Under the pieces are notes generated by a model that was not told the origin of the DNA, ran no database searches, and saw only the letters and a list, made by a program, of their open reading frames with translations. The position numbers and the translations under genes were made by a program. From the NCBI GenBank assembly GCA_033763555.1, contig JANRKK010000030.1, forward strand, positions 3,019 to 67,018: a stretch of 64,000 nucleotides of DNA, in the 5' to 3' direction. Origin of the DNA: JALYJG01 sp033763555. GTDB taxonomy: Bacteria > Pseudomonadota > Alphaproteobacteria > UBA9219. Shown in pieces: positions 18,048 through 27,007 of the stretch; within the stretch, counting starts at the first letter, position 1; each line of letters opens with the position of its first letter.

Positions 18048-18203
18048 AACGTCATCCCGGAAAATTTGCCGCAGCTTTTGCGAAGGCAAATTTGTCCGGG
18101 ATCCAGTGGTCGGTCTGGATAGAAAGCTCGCAGGGATAGGCTGACTGGGTTCCAGATAAATTTTCTTTCGCTGCGCGAAGAGAAAATTTTCTGGAATGAC
18201 GTT
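18048..18203. repeat. palindromic MITE-like element with 20-bp terminal inverted repeats
   Basis: The two ends are imperfect inverted copies: AACGTCATCCCGGAAAATTT at the left against AACGTCATTCCAGAAAATTT (reverse complement of the right end), 18 of 20 matching. Each half can fold into its own hairpin: CCCGGAAAATTTGCC with GGCAAATTTGTCCGGG at the left, and TTCCAGATAAATTTTCT with AGAAAATTTTCTGGAA at the right. No gene is inside. This resembles the small palindromic repeats scattered through many alphaproteobacterial genomes. It lies between sufS and the GNAT gene and touches the GNAT stop. Confidence 0.85.
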
Positions 18204-18204
18204 G

Positions 18205-18687
18205 TTATTGTTGCTCATTACCCCTTGCCTTTCCGCTAATCACCTTACGCATAATCAACTGATCGTAACCGCATATATAATCCGGAACTGTGGTGATAAC
18301 CTCATAGCCAAGCCGACGATAAAAATCAGGCGACTGAAACCCCTCTGTATCGAGAGTAATTTGACGACACCCGCGATTACGCAATTCTTCCTCGACAGCC
18401 TCCAGAAGCCGACGACCAATTCCCTGGCCGTGCCATTTCTCACCGACAGCAACATAATCAAGAAAAGCGCTGTCCCCATACCAGCGAAAAGAAATGCCAC
18501 CCACGACCTCGCCGTCGATGCAGGCTGTCATTAATGCCGCATTTCTTTTTACGCTCAACTTTTTTTCATTATAGGCCGTCAAGTATTCACGAATTTTTTC
18601 AAAACCTGCCGGATCGCCACCTTCAAACATGCGGATTTCCGGTTCTGTGCCGGATTTTACAGCAGGGTTGGCCTTAACTTTGCTCAT
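18205..18687 (-). CDS. GNAT family N-acetyltransferase
   Basis: About 160 residues from ATG 18687 (MSKVKANPAVKS). The acetyl-CoA-binding motif is VGEKWHGQGIGRRLLEAVEEEL (about residues 84-105), preceded by FLDYVAV and followed by RRLGYEVI. The substrate cannot be told. It overlaps the end of sufD by 14 bases and so sits inside the suf operon, although no GNAT gene is normally part of SUF. Its stop is two bases from the palindromic element, so the C-terminus may have been reshaped by that insertion. The frame runs to 18765, but that stretch is sufD. Confidence 0.8.
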   Translation of the reverse strand: MSKVKANPAVKSGTEPEIRMFEGGDPAGFEKIREYLTAYNEKKLSVKRNAALMTACIDGEVVGGISFRWYGDSAFLDYVAVGEKWHGQGIGRRLLEAVEEELRNRGCRQITLDTEGFQSPDFYRRLGYEVITTVPDYICGYDQLIMRKVISGKARGNEQQ

Positions 18688-19756
18688 CGAGCCATCCTTC
18701 CACCTCGGCGCGGCAGAGATCGCGCCATTCCGGCACATGGATTTCATCGAGAATTTCATCAACAAAGGCGTGGATCAACAGTCCGCGCGCTTCATGTTCA
18801 TTCAGCCCGCGTGCGCGCAAGTAAAACAGCGCGCTTGGGTCGAGATCACCGACCGTGCTGCCGTGGCTGCATTTTACATCGTCAGCATAGATCTCCAGTT
18901 CCGGCTTGGCGTCCATTTCCGCCTGATCGGACAGCAGCAAGGCGCGGCTGAGCTGATGGCCGTCGGTCTTCTGTGCGCCTTCGGCGACGATGATCTTGCC
19001 CTGAAACACCCCGCGTGCCTGCCCGGCCAGAACAGTTTTATAAACCTCGCGGCTCGTGCCGTGCGGTGCGGCGTGGGTGATGCGTGTTGTCGTATCAGCA
19101 TGTTCCCGCCCGCGCAGCAGCATCGCGCCGTTCAGCGTGCATTGCGCCAGTTTGCCTGCCAGCACCGCTTCGATCTCGTTGCGCGTCAGACGACCGCCCT
19201 TGATCAGCGCGAAATTGTCGTAAAAGGCACCTTCAGCCACATGTACCTTCGTCATGGCCAGATGCGCCGCCGCGCCGCCCTTGATGATTTTGCCATGCAC
19301 CAATTTCGCCTGAGGCTGCAGCGTGATTTCGGTTTCCATGACATGCACGGTTTCGCCTGCCGGAGCCTCATGCCGTTCAATCAACGTCAAGCGTCCACTT
19401 TGGCCCAGTTCGATATGCAGCTTCGTGCCTGTTTCCGCCTGCGGCTTGTCCGTGATGAACAGCAGCTCTACTGGCGACGTCACAAGACATGTCTGCCCCG
19501 CCAATGTCAGGCGATAGCCCTGCTTCGCGTCGCCCTGCATGATGCCGGGCGGCAGATCACCTAGTTGCGATTGTTCTGCCTGCCAGATGCCATTCACGAA
19601 AACAAATCGCGGGGCATGTGGAGAAATTTCCTCCCGGCGAGAGGGCGCATTCACTGGCGTTGTAGCTTTCAGGTCAGCCAGCAAGGCGGCTACATTCGTG
19701 TAGCGCCAGCTTTCCTTTTCCCTATGGCTGCGCTCAATGACGGAAGCGAGGCTCAT
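18674..19756 (-). CDS. sufD: SUF scaffold subunit SufD
   Basis: 360 residues, SufB/SufD beta-helix family. The C-terminal half has IYADDVKCSHGSTVGDLDPSALFYLRARGL and the conserved tail AFVDEILDEI. The N-terminal region has REKESWRYTNVAALL, a SufD feature. SufD joins SufB and SufC in the SufBC2D scaffold that assembles Fe-S clusters; the His in KCSHGSTVG is the conserved position at the SufB-SufD interface. It follows sufC after two bases. Confidence 0.95.
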   Translation of the reverse strand: MSLASVIERSHREKESWRYTNVAALLADLKATTPVNAPSRREEISPHAPRFVFVNGIWQAEQSQLGDLPPGIMQGDAKQGYRLTLAGQTCLVTSPVELLFITDKPQAETGTKLHIELGQSGRLTLIERHEAPAGETVHVMETEITLQPQAKLVHGKIIKGGAAAHLAMTKVHVAEGAFYDNFALIKGGRLTRNEIEAVLAGKLAQCTLNGAMLLRGREHADTTTRITHAAPHGTSREVYKTVLAGQARGVFQGKIIVAEGAQKTDGHQLSRALLLSDQAEMDAKPELEIYADDVKCSHGSTVGDLDPSALFYLRARGLNEHEARGLLIHAFVDEILDEIHVPEWRDLCRAEVEGWLDEQS

Positions 19757-19758
19757 GG

Positions 19759-20497
<739 letters not shown>

Positions 20498-20511
<14 letters not shown>

Positions 20512-20977
20512 TTTGTCCTTCTTTCTCCGCAGGAAACGCCGGTGTTCCCTCCCCCTCGTGGGGAGGGTTAGGGAGGGGAGAGCTCAGCTGGCGAGCAAAC
20601 CCACCGCTTTTGATCAGCTGTTCAGCTCGTGCCAGTATTGCCTCCACAATGCCCTCCACATTCTCCATAACCTCTGCATTACTGAAACGCAGAATGTGAA
20701 AACCTCTTTGCCTTAAATCCGCATCGCGCGCCTTGTCATAACCAAGCCGCGCATCGTGCGAAGAACCATCCAGTTCAACAAGTAATCGCGCTTCCATGCA
20801 CGCAAAATCGGCAATGAATGGATGCACGGACTGCTGGCGGCGGAATTTCAATCCGCGCAAAGCCGCCGCTTCCCGCAAGGCAACCCACAGCTTCTTCTCG
20901 ACAGGCGAAGCGTTGTTGCGCAAATCACGCGCCTGCCGATAATCGTCGGCTGTGTTTCTGTGTTCATTTAACCGCAT
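20498..20977 (-). CDS. DUF559 endonuclease-like protein in an inverted-repeat cassette
   Basis: 159 residues from ATG 20977 (GGAG eight bases upstream; an earlier TTG at 20989 is less likely). The DUF559 core is visible: LRNNASPVEKKLWVALREA, FRRQQSVHPFIADFACMEARLLVELDG (the D...E.D pattern of a PD-(D/E)XK/Vsr-like nuclease fold) and RGFHILRFSNAEVMEN. The last 30 residues, SSPLPNPPHEGEG onward, are encoded by the left inverted repeat. It sits between sufB and sufC, where it does not belong functionally, so it is a likely insertion. The nuclease role is inferred from the fold and is not established. Confidence 0.85.
20545..20581. repeat. left inverted repeat of the DUF559 cassette
   Basis: A 37-base GC-rich sequence, starting TTCCCTCCCCCTCGTGGGG and ending AGGGAGGGGAGA. 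Its reverse complement matches 21013-21050 with a single-base length difference. It lies inside the 3' coding end of the DUF559 gene. Confidence 0.9.
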
Positions 20978-21012
20978 CTTGTTCTCCAACCTTCAACATG
21001 ATCTCCAGCGTA

Positions 21013-21050
21013 TCTCCCCCTCCCTAACCCTCCCCACGAGGGGGAGGGAA
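21013..21050. repeat. right inverted repeat of the DUF559 cassette
   Basis: A 38-base partner of 20545-20581 in inverse orientation (TCTCCCCCTCCCTAACCC ... GGGGGAGGGAA). It supplies the last codons and stop of the zinc-ribbon protein gene (21024-21359). Together the two repeats bracket the DUF559 gene like the ends of a mobile cassette. Confidence 0.9.
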
Positions 21051-21359
21051 TTTCTTTCGGCGGCATGAAGATTTTTGATTTCCAACATGAACTGTCCTCA
21101 CAAAATAGTAGTCGTACATAGCCTGCAAAAAACCAGCGTCAGAAACTGGAAAACCGGAAGCTTCCCCAAGCACGGAATCAATAGCGCATTTTGGACAGAA
21201 TGCGGTGCCATCACCTTCATCCAGCCATTCCTCAATTAAAGACGGCTCAAACGTTGAACGGCAGTAGAAACAGCCGCAGATTTTGCTCTTTTCGATTTCC
21301 GCACGATGCCTTGCACAATGTTTATGTGCGGCGCGCAGAGTATCTTCATCAAAACTCAT
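21024..21359 (-). CDS. zinc-ribbon-like cytoplasmic protein
   Basis: 111 residues. Two Cys pairs, CGCFYCRSTF and FCPKCAIDSVLGE, separated by about 18 residues (EPSLIEEWLDEGDGTA), suggest a small zinc-binding domain of an uncharacterized bacterial family that often ends FLQAMYDYYF. It overlaps the sufB stop by four bases, so it is read right after sufB. The C-terminal residues KFPPPRGEG come from the right inverted repeat, implying that the original 3' end was replaced when the cassette inserted. Function unknown. Confidence 0.7.
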   Translation of the reverse strand: MSFDEDTLRAAHKHCARHRAEIEKSKICGCFYCRSTFEPSLIEEWLDEGDGTAFCPKCAIDSVLGEASGFPVSDAGFLQAMYDYYFVRTVHVGNQKSSCRRKKFPPPRGEG

Positions 21360-22816
21360 CCCACGCTCCCTTCAAGGCTAATCCCCACAAGTTTCTGCGC
21401 CTCGACGGCGAAGTCCATCGGCAGTTCCTGTAGCACTTCCTTGCAGAAGCCGTTGACGATGAGCGCCATCGCTTCTTCCTCGCTCAACCCGCGCTGCATA
21501 CAGTAGAACAGCTGGTCTTCGCTGACCTTTGATGTCGTCGCTTCATGCTCGATACGCGCCGTCGGCTGGCGGGATTCGATATAGGGCACAGTATGCGCGC
21601 CGCACTGATCACCGATCAACAGACTGTCGCACTGCGTGTGGTTGCGCGCGCCCTTGGCGGTGCGGAGGATTTTGACGAGGCCGCGATAAGTGTTCTGCGC
21701 CTTACCTGCGCTGATGCCCTTGGACACAATCGTCGAGCGCGTGTTCTTGCCGATATGGATCATCTTGGTACCGGTATCGGCCTGCTGACGATGATTGGTG
21801 ATCGCCACCGAGTAAAATTCACCGACGCTGTCGTCACCCTGCAAAATGCAGCTCGGGTATTTCCATGTAATCGCTGAGCCCGTTTCCACCTGCGTCCACG
21901 AAATCTTGGATCGCTTGCCGCGGCAAGCGCCACGCTTGGTGACGAAGTTATAAATCCCGCCCTTGCCGTTTTCGTCGCCGGGATACCAGTTCTGCACCGT
22001 CGAATATTTGATCTGCGCATCATCAAGCGCCACAAGCTCGACCACCGCGGCGTGCAGCTGGTTCTCATCGCGCTTCGGCGCCGTGCAGCCTTCGAGATAG
22101 CTCACATAGCTGCCCTCGTCGGCGATGATCAGCGTACGCTCAAACTGCCCGGTATTCTCGGCGTTGATGCGGAAATAAGTAGACAGTTCCATCGGGCAGC
22201 GCACACTCTTCGGGATATAGACGAAGGAACCGTCCGTGAAGACTGCGCAATTCAATGTCGCGAAGAAATTATCCGTCATCGGCACGACCGAGCCGAGATA
22301 TTTCTTCACCAAATCCGGATATTTCTGCACGGCCTCGGAGATCGAGCAGAAGATAATGCCCTTTTCTTCCAGCGCCTTTTTATAGGTCGTGGCGACGGAC
22401 ACACTGTCGAACACAGCATCAACGGCCACGCGCGGTGTCACGCCCGCCAACATTTCCTGCTCGCGCAACGGAATGCCGAGCTTTTCGTAGGTTTTCAGCA
22501 GCTCGGGATCGACCTCATCGAGGCTCTTGAGTTCCTTCTTTTGCTTTGGCGCAGCGTAGTAATAGGCATCCTGATAATTAATCGGCGGATGATGCACCAT
22601 CGCCCAGGTCGGCTCGGTCAGCGTCAGCCAGTGGCGAAACGCCTTCAGCCGCCATTCCAACAGCCATTCCGGCTCATTCTTCTTCGCCGAGATGAAGCGC
22701 ACTGTATCTTCGTTCAGCCCCTTGGGCGCGGTTTCGGATTCAATATCCGTGACGAAGCCGTATTTATATTTCTGGTCGGCCAGGTCGCGCGCAAGATTTT
22801 TGGTGACGATGTTCAT
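21356..22816 (-). CDS. sufB: SUF scaffold subunit SufB
   Basis: 486 residues, full length. Typical SufB segments are PEWLLEWRLKAFRHW, KSVRCPMELSTYFRIN, EGCTAPKRDENQLHAAVVELV, NFVTKRGACRGKRSKISWTQ and the C-terminal EEEAMALIVNGFCKEVLQELPMDFA. The conserved C and E residues used for cluster building lie in the beta-helix core. It overlaps the regulator gene upstream by four bases. sufC should follow directly, but 844 bases with two unrelated genes intervene. Confidence 0.96.
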   Translation of the reverse strand: MNIVTKNLARDLADQKYKYGFVTDIESETAPKGLNEDTVRFISAKKNEPEWLLEWRLKAFRHWLTLTEPTWAMVHHPPINYQDAYYYAAPKQKKELKSLDEVDPELLKTYEKLGIPLREQEMLAGVTPRVAVDAVFDSVSVATTYKKALEEKGIIFCSISEAVQKYPDLVKKYLGSVVPMTDNFFATLNCAVFTDGSFVYIPKSVRCPMELSTYFRINAENTGQFERTLIIADEGSYVSYLEGCTAPKRDENQLHAAVVELVALDDAQIKYSTVQNWYPGDENGKGGIYNFVTKRGACRGKRSKISWTQVETGSAITWKYPSCILQGDDSVGEFYSVAITNHRQQADTGTKMIHIGKNTRSTIVSKGISAGKAQNTYRGLVKILRTAKGARNHTQCDSLLIGDQCGAHTVPYIESRQPTARIEHEATTSKVSEDQLFYCMQRGLSEEEAMALIVNGFCKEVLQELPMDFAVEAQKLVGISLEGSVG

Positions 22817-23223
22817 AGGCTTGCCTTACCCATATCCGCGAGCGATATGGTTTCCAGCGCCTGCCGCACGGCGTGATTGACCTTGTTCCAGCCGCCGCTC
22901 ATTGGGCAGACAGATTGAATGCGGCAATCATGGTCGCTGCCGTCAGCGCAATCGGTGATCGCAATCGGGCCTTCCAGCGCTTCGACTATTGCTGCAACGG
23001 AAATGGCAGCAACAGGACGCGTCAGCGAATAACCGCCCGATGCACCGCGCTGCGCCGTAAGGATGCCTGCCTTCGCCAGTTGCTTGAGAACCTTGGAAAC
23101 CGTTGGCAAAGGCACGCCGGAACGCGCCGCCAGATCGGAGGCAGCCCAGACGCCCTTGCCCTCACTAACCATCTGAGTTAGAAGGGTTACAGCGTAATCC
23201 GTCAGTCGGCTCAAGCGTATCAT
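22813..23223 (-). CDS. Rrf2-family Fe-S cluster-sensing regulator of the suf operon
   Basis: 136 residues. The winged-helix N-terminus MIRLSRLTDYAVTLLTQM is that of the SUF-type Rrf2 regulators. Three cysteines (C92, C100, C106 in TDCADGSDHDC...VCPMSGGW) can hold a [2Fe-2S] cluster. Proteins of this group, related to IscR, repress or activate suf genes according to cluster supply. Being first in the operon suggests autoregulation, and a plausible binding site lies at 23245-23260. It is divergent from zur with only 50 bases between the starts. Confidence 0.9.
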   Translation of the reverse strand: MIRLSRLTDYAVTLLTQMVSEGKGVWAASDLAARSGVPLPTVSKVLKQLAKAGILTAQRGASGGYSLTRPVAAISVAAIVEALEGPIAITDCADGSDHDCRIQSVCPMSGGWNKVNHAVRQALETISLADMGKASL

Positions 23224-23244
23224 GGCGGCAACCTAGCAATCGGT

Positions 23245-23260
23245 ACTGATCTAGTCCAGT
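23245..23260. promoter_or_regulatory. candidate IscR/Rrf2-type operator between suf operon and zur
   Basis: On the minus strand the sequence reads ACTGGACTAGATCAGT. The core GACTAGATCAGT matches 11 of 12 positions of the IscR type 1 core GACTRWWWYAGT. It lies 22-37 bases upstream of the regulator start and 14-29 bases upstream of zur, so one site could govern both. Match by eye only. Confidence 0.5.
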
Positions 23261-23273
23261 TTATGCTAACTTC

Positions 23274-23729
23274 ATGAAAACAAATATAAAACATCGAGAA
23301 TGTGTCGCAAAAACATGCGAACATACGCATCACAAACTCACCCCCAATGAAGCGGATGTGCAGAAGATTTTGGCCAAAGCCGCCAAGCCGCTCAGCGCCT
23401 ACGACATTATTCCCCGCATGCCGAAGAAGCGCGGCCATGCCGTGGCGCCTGTAACCGTTTATCGCGCGCTGGAAAACCTGGCGAAGCACGGGCTCGTCAC
23501 ACGCATTGAAAGCCGCAACGCCTATATCCTTTGCCGCCATCCACGCGAAGATCACGACTGTCTGTTCTTTATCTGCCGCAGCTGCGGCAAAACCACCGAA
23601 GCACCCGACGAAGGCATCCGCAGTCTGCTGCGCAAGGAAGCTAAAGCGCTCGGCTTCGGCATCAACAAGCAAATCCTGGAAGTCGTCGGCCTCTGCAAGG
23701 CCTGCGCGCGCAAGGGCAAAACCCGCTAA
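23274..23729 (+). CDS. zur: Fur-family zinc regulator Zur
   Basis: 151 residues. The winged helix includes PLSAYDIIPRMPKKRGHAVAPVTVYRALENLAKHGLVTRIE, followed by the dimerization domain with HDCLFFICRSCGKTTEA and a second Cys pair LCKACARKG (structural zinc site). The pattern, including a His/Cys-rich start (CEHTHHK), points to Zur rather than Fur or PerR. The idea is supported by a Zur-box-like palindrome directly downstream, before a TonB receptor gene. Zur with zinc represses zinc uptake genes. It diverges from the suf regulator. Confidence 0.85.
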   Translation: MKTNIKHRECVAKTCEHTHHKLTPNEADVQKILAKAAKPLSAYDIIPRMPKKRGHAVAPVTVYRALENLAKHGLVTRIESRNAYILCRHPREDHDCLFFICRSCGKTTEAPDEGIRSLLRKEAKALGFGINKQILEVVGLCKACARKGKTR

Positions 23730-23775
23730 ATCAAAGCCGCATCGCATACCGCTTGACGCCCGCGGTTTTTTGTGG

Positions 23776-23804
23776 CTCTAAATGTTATGTTATAACATTT
23801 AGAG
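23776..23804. promoter_or_regulatory. Zur-box-like perfect palindrome before the TonB receptor
   Basis: CTCTAAATGTTAT and ATAACATTTAGAG are exact inverted copies with three bases between. The central ATGTTATGTTATAACAT fits the known proteobacterial Zur box (ATGTTATAnnATAACAT-like). It ends seven bases before the receptor ATG, so bound Zur would cover the start region. Confidence 0.85.
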
Positions 23805-23811
23805 TCTGCCG

Positions 23812-26130
23812 ATGCGCTCAAAACTTTCCCTTCTCGCCCTTATGCCCCTGCTCTTTACGCACTCCACATGGGCAGGCGATATTTCTGGAACGCTGCGCGA
23901 GGAATCCGGCGCGCCTCTACCTAACGCGCCGCTGATGCTGCAGGACGCCTATGGCAAAACCGCCGCAACCCTGACTACCGATACCGAAGGCCATTTTCAT
24001 TTTCCATCGATTGCGCCCGGTAGTTATCTCGTCATCGCAACGCAGGGCGAGGGCATGCTCGGCTCCATGTCCGTGTCCGTGATGGATGAAACATCTATAC
24101 GCAAAGACCTGACGCTCCGGCCCAAGCAGCCGATGAATATTCTGATTGCCCGGCGTTTGCAGGAAGCGCGTAACAATCTCTCTCCCCGCACAGGCACCAG
24201 CGCCTACAAAATCAATAGTGATGCCATCTCCGCCATGCCGCGCGGTGCGGATACATCTTTCAATCAGGTTCTGGAGCAAGCGCCGGGCGTAGCGCGGGAT
24301 TCCTTTGGCCAGCTGCGCGTGCGTGGTGAGCATGCCAATCTGCAATACCGCTTGAATGGCATTTTGCTGCCGGAATCGATTAACGGTTTCGGCCAGGTGC
24401 TGGACAGCCGTGTTGTTGAAAATTCGACCCTTCTGACCGGAATTCTGCCCGCGCAGTATGGTTACCGTACCGTAGGCGTTGTTGATATTCAGACCAAACA
24501 TGGTTTTGAAAAGGGCGGCGAGGCCGGAATGCAGGTTGGCAGTTACGGTACGCTGCAACCTTCCATCACCTATGGCGGCACATGGAACAGGCTGAATTAT
24601 TTTTTCGCCGCCAGCCATCTAACATCCGATATGGGCATTGAGCCACCGACTTCATCGCCCGACCCCATCCACGACCATACCGAACAGGACAAGCAATTCG
24701 CCTATATGTCCTACATGATTGATCCGTCACAACGGGTTGATCTGGTCGCGGGAAACTCCATCGGCCATTTTGAAATTCCCAATAATCCCGGGCAGACGCC
24801 CGTTTACACGCTTGGCTCCATCAGCAATTTTGACTCCTCGCAACTGAATGAACGCCAATTTGAAAGCAACCAGTACGCGGCGCTGGCCTGGCAGAAATCC
24901 ACCGACCGGGGACTGGATTTCCAGATCGCACCCTACATCCGCCATTCAGAAGTGCATTTCATGCCTGACCCGGTTGGCGATTTGATTTTCAACGGCGTCG
25001 CTTCGGATGTCACGCGCTCAAACATCGCGCTGGGCGTTCAGACGGACGGTAGTTACAGGCTCAACGAGTTCCACACGCTGCGCTCCGGCCTGATGTTGCA
25101 GCAGGAATATGCGGCGACCGACAACACCTCGCAGGTTTTTCCCGTGATGGGCGGCATACCCTTGACAACACCGGAAACCATTATTGATAACACGCGCAAG
25201 GAAGGACAGCTCTACGGCATTTATCTTCAGGATGAATGGAGGGCGATGCCCGCGCTGACTATTAATTACGGCGCGCGCTTTGACACCGTGACTGCCTATG
25301 TGCAGGAAAGCCAGATCAGCCCGCGCCTGGGCATGGTTTACAAACTCGATAAAAACACCGCCCTGCATGCTGGCTATGCGCGTTATTTCACGCCGCCACC
25401 GCTGGAGCTGATTTCCGGTTCATCCATCAGCAAATTTGATGGCACGACCAACGAAGCGCTCAATACTCAGAACGACCCCGTCAAATCCGAACGTTCCCAT
25501 AATTTTGGTCTCGGCGTGACACATCAATTGACGGATGAAATCCAGATCGGCGCGGATGCTTATTATAAAATGGTCAGCAACCTGCTGGATGAAGGGCAGT
25601 TCGGGCAGGCTCTTGTTTTCACGCCCTTTAATTATGACGAAGGGAAAATTTATGGCATTGAATTTACGGCTTCCTACACAACCGACAGCCTCAAAGCCTA
25701 TGCCAATCTTGCCATCTCGCGCGCGATGGGCCGGAAAATCACTTCAGCGCAGTTTAATTTTGAACCGGATGAGCTGGACTACATCAATAACAACTTCGTT
25801 CATCTCGATCATGATCAGACTTACACAGCATCAGGCGGCATCAGCTATCAAATCCAGCCACGCACGGCTGTCAGCCTCGATGGAATTTTCGGCAGCGGGT
25901 TACGCAAGGGCTTCGCCAACTCCGAACACCTGCCATGGTATACGCAGTTCGATGCCAGCATCGCGCAGGAGATCAACCTCCTGCCACACAATAAAACCAC
26001 GCTGCGCTTCAGCATCGTCAATCTGTTCGATACGGCCTATGAGTTGCGCGATGGCAGCGGCATCGGCGTTGGCGCGCCGCAATGGGGGCCACGGCGCGGT
26101 TTTTATGCCAGCCTGACGCAGTCCTTTTAG
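23812..26130 (+). CDS. TonB-dependent receptor, probable zinc uptake (ZnuD-like)
   Basis: 772 residues. A signal peptide (LSLLALMPLLFTHSTWA) is followed by a carboxypeptidase-regulatory-like domain (ISGTLREESGAPLPNAP to about residue 90). A plug domain follows (about 125-245; LEQAPGVARDSFGQLRVRGEHANLQYRLNG), then a 22-strand barrel ending in the outer-membrane signature FYASLTQSF. The preceding Zur-box palindrome is the main reason for calling the ligand zinc. A loop around residue 285 with SPDPIHDHTEQD could bind metal. The gene is alone between zur and sdhC. Confidence 0.8.
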   Translation: MRSKLSLLALMPLLFTHSTWAGDISGTLREESGAPLPNAPLMLQDAYGKTAATLTTDTEGHFHFPSIAPGSYLVIATQGEGMLGSMSVSVMDETSIRKDLTLRPKQPMNILIARRLQEARNNLSPRTGTSAYKINSDAISAMPRGADTSFNQVLEQAPGVARDSFGQLRVRGEHANLQYRLNGILLPESINGFGQVLDSRVVENSTLLTGILPAQYGYRTVGVVDIQTKHGFEKGGEAGMQVGSYGTLQPSITYGGTWNRLNYFFAASHLTSDMGIEPPTSSPDPIHDHTEQDKQFAYMSYMIDPSQRVDLVAGNSIGHFEIPNNPGQTPVYTLGSISNFDSSQLNERQFESNQYAALAWQKSTDRGLDFQIAPYIRHSEVHFMPDPVGDLIFNGVASDVTRSNIALGVQTDGSYRLNEFHTLRSGLMLQQEYAATDNTSQVFPVMGGIPLTTPETIIDNTRKEGQLYGIYLQDEWRAMPALTINYGARFDTVTAYVQESQISPRLGMVYKLDKNTALHAGYARYFTPPPLELISGSSISKFDGTTNEALNTQNDPVKSERSHNFGLGVTHQLTDEIQIGADAYYKMVSNLLDEGQFGQALVFTPFNYDEGKIYGIEFTASYTTDSLKAYANLAISRAMGRKITSAQFNFEPDELDYINNNFVHLDHDQTYTASGGISYQIQPRTAVSLDGIFGSGLRKGFANSEHLPWYTQFDASIAQEINLLPHNKTTLRFSIVNLFDTAYELRDGSGIGVGAPQWGPRRGFYASLTQSF

Positions 26131-26198
26131 GATTGTTGCGCGGAGTCCGTAAGCCGCCTATTCTGCGCAGGTTCCTTCCTTTAGAATCAACGCACGCT

Positions 26199-26594
26199 AT
26201 GACCTCGCCCGCCAAGCCGCGCCCCCTATCGCCGCATCTGCAAATCTACAAACCGCAGATCAGCTCGGTGTTGTCGATTTTTCACCGTATGACGGGTGTC
26301 GCGCTGGCTTTCGGCCTGATTATCTTTGTCGGGTGGCTTGTGTTTCTGGCAGGTGGGCCGCAGTCCTATGCTTATTTCATCAGTCTCTGCCAAACTTTGA
26401 TTGGTAAAATCCTGCTTCTCGGATTTGGCTGGGCTTTTTTCTATCATTTTTGCTGTGGCATACGGCATCTCTGCTGGGATGCTGGATGGTTTCTGTCCAT
26501 TCGCTCCATGTATGTCACGGGTTATCTCACACTGCTCGTTTCCTTTGCGTTGACACTCTATATCGGCCTTAGAATTTTTAGTGTGATGCCATGA
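26199..26594 (+). CDS. sdhC: succinate dehydrogenase cytochrome b556 subunit
   Basis: 131 residues from ATG 26199 (MTSPAKPRPLSPHLQIYK). The frame is open from 26082, but that part overlaps the receptor gene. RPLSPHLQIYKPQISSVLSIFHRMTG is the SdhC quinone-site signature, and HFCCGIRHLCWDAG carries the heme-ligand His. Three membrane helices. It anchors SdhAB at the inner membrane (complex II). It overlaps sdhD by four bases. Confidence 0.95.
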   Translation: MTSPAKPRPLSPHLQIYKPQISSVLSIFHRMTGVALAFGLIIFVGWLVFLAGGPQSYAYFISLCQTLIGKILLLGFGWAFFYHFCCGIRHLCWDAGWFLSIRSMYVTGYLTLLVSFALTLYIGLRIFSVMP

Positions 26595-27007
26595 AGAAGA
26601 AAACCCCCTCGCTCCGCACGCCCATCGGTCGCGCTCAAGGCCTTGGTTCCGCTCGTCATGGCACCGAGCATTTCTGGGCTCAACGTCTGACGGCCATCGT
26701 ACTTATTCCGCTGCTGATTTATGGCGTCATCAATTTCTTCATGCATGTTGTGTTCGGCACAGGCTATGCCGAAGCCATTGACTGGCTGCGCTCTCCCTTC
26801 TCCGTCACGCTGGTGATCGTTACGCTCCTTGCCGCCTTCTATCACGCCGCGCTCGGCCTGCAGGTGGTTATTGAGGATTATGTTCATTGCGAAGCGACAA
26901 AGCTTTTCTGGATTGTTACCACCAAGCTTCTCTGTTTCACCCTTGCCGTTCTGGGCGTGCTTTCAACGGTCAAAATTCTGTTCTGGAGTCTCCTCGTCCA
27001 TGCCTAA
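26591..27007 (+). CDS. sdhD: succinate dehydrogenase membrane anchor subunit
   Basis: 138 residues. LRTPIGRAQGLGSARHGTEHFWAQRLTAIVLIPLLIY is the SdhD start, and YHAALGLQVVIEDYVHCEATK holds the conserved heme His and quinone-site Asp-Tyr. Three membrane helices. The gene overlaps both sdhC (4 bases) and sdhA (8 bases), which argues for coupled translation of the complex. Confidence 0.94.
   Translation: MKKKTPSLRTPIGRAQGLGSARHGTEHFWAQRLTAIVLIPLLIYGVINFFMHVVFGTGYAEAIDWLRSPFSVTLVIVTLLAAFYHAALGLQVVIEDYVHCEATKLFWIVTTKLLCFTLAVLGVLSTVKILFWSLLVHA

Noticed and set aside
17066..18139. Long open frame (357 codons) on the plus strand opposite sufS
   Set aside because: It lies antisense to the well-conserved sufS and is explained by GC-rich codon bias; no motif or RBS.
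18629..19564. 311-codon plus-strand frame opposite sufD
   Set aside because: Antisense to sufD, no recognizable protein features.
22052..22876. 274-codon plus-strand frame opposite sufB
   Set aside because: Antisense overlap with a conserved gene; no domain.
26829..26999. Extended N-terminus of SdhA
   Set aside because: These codons overlap sdhD; the flavoprotein fold and GGAG point to ATG 27000.
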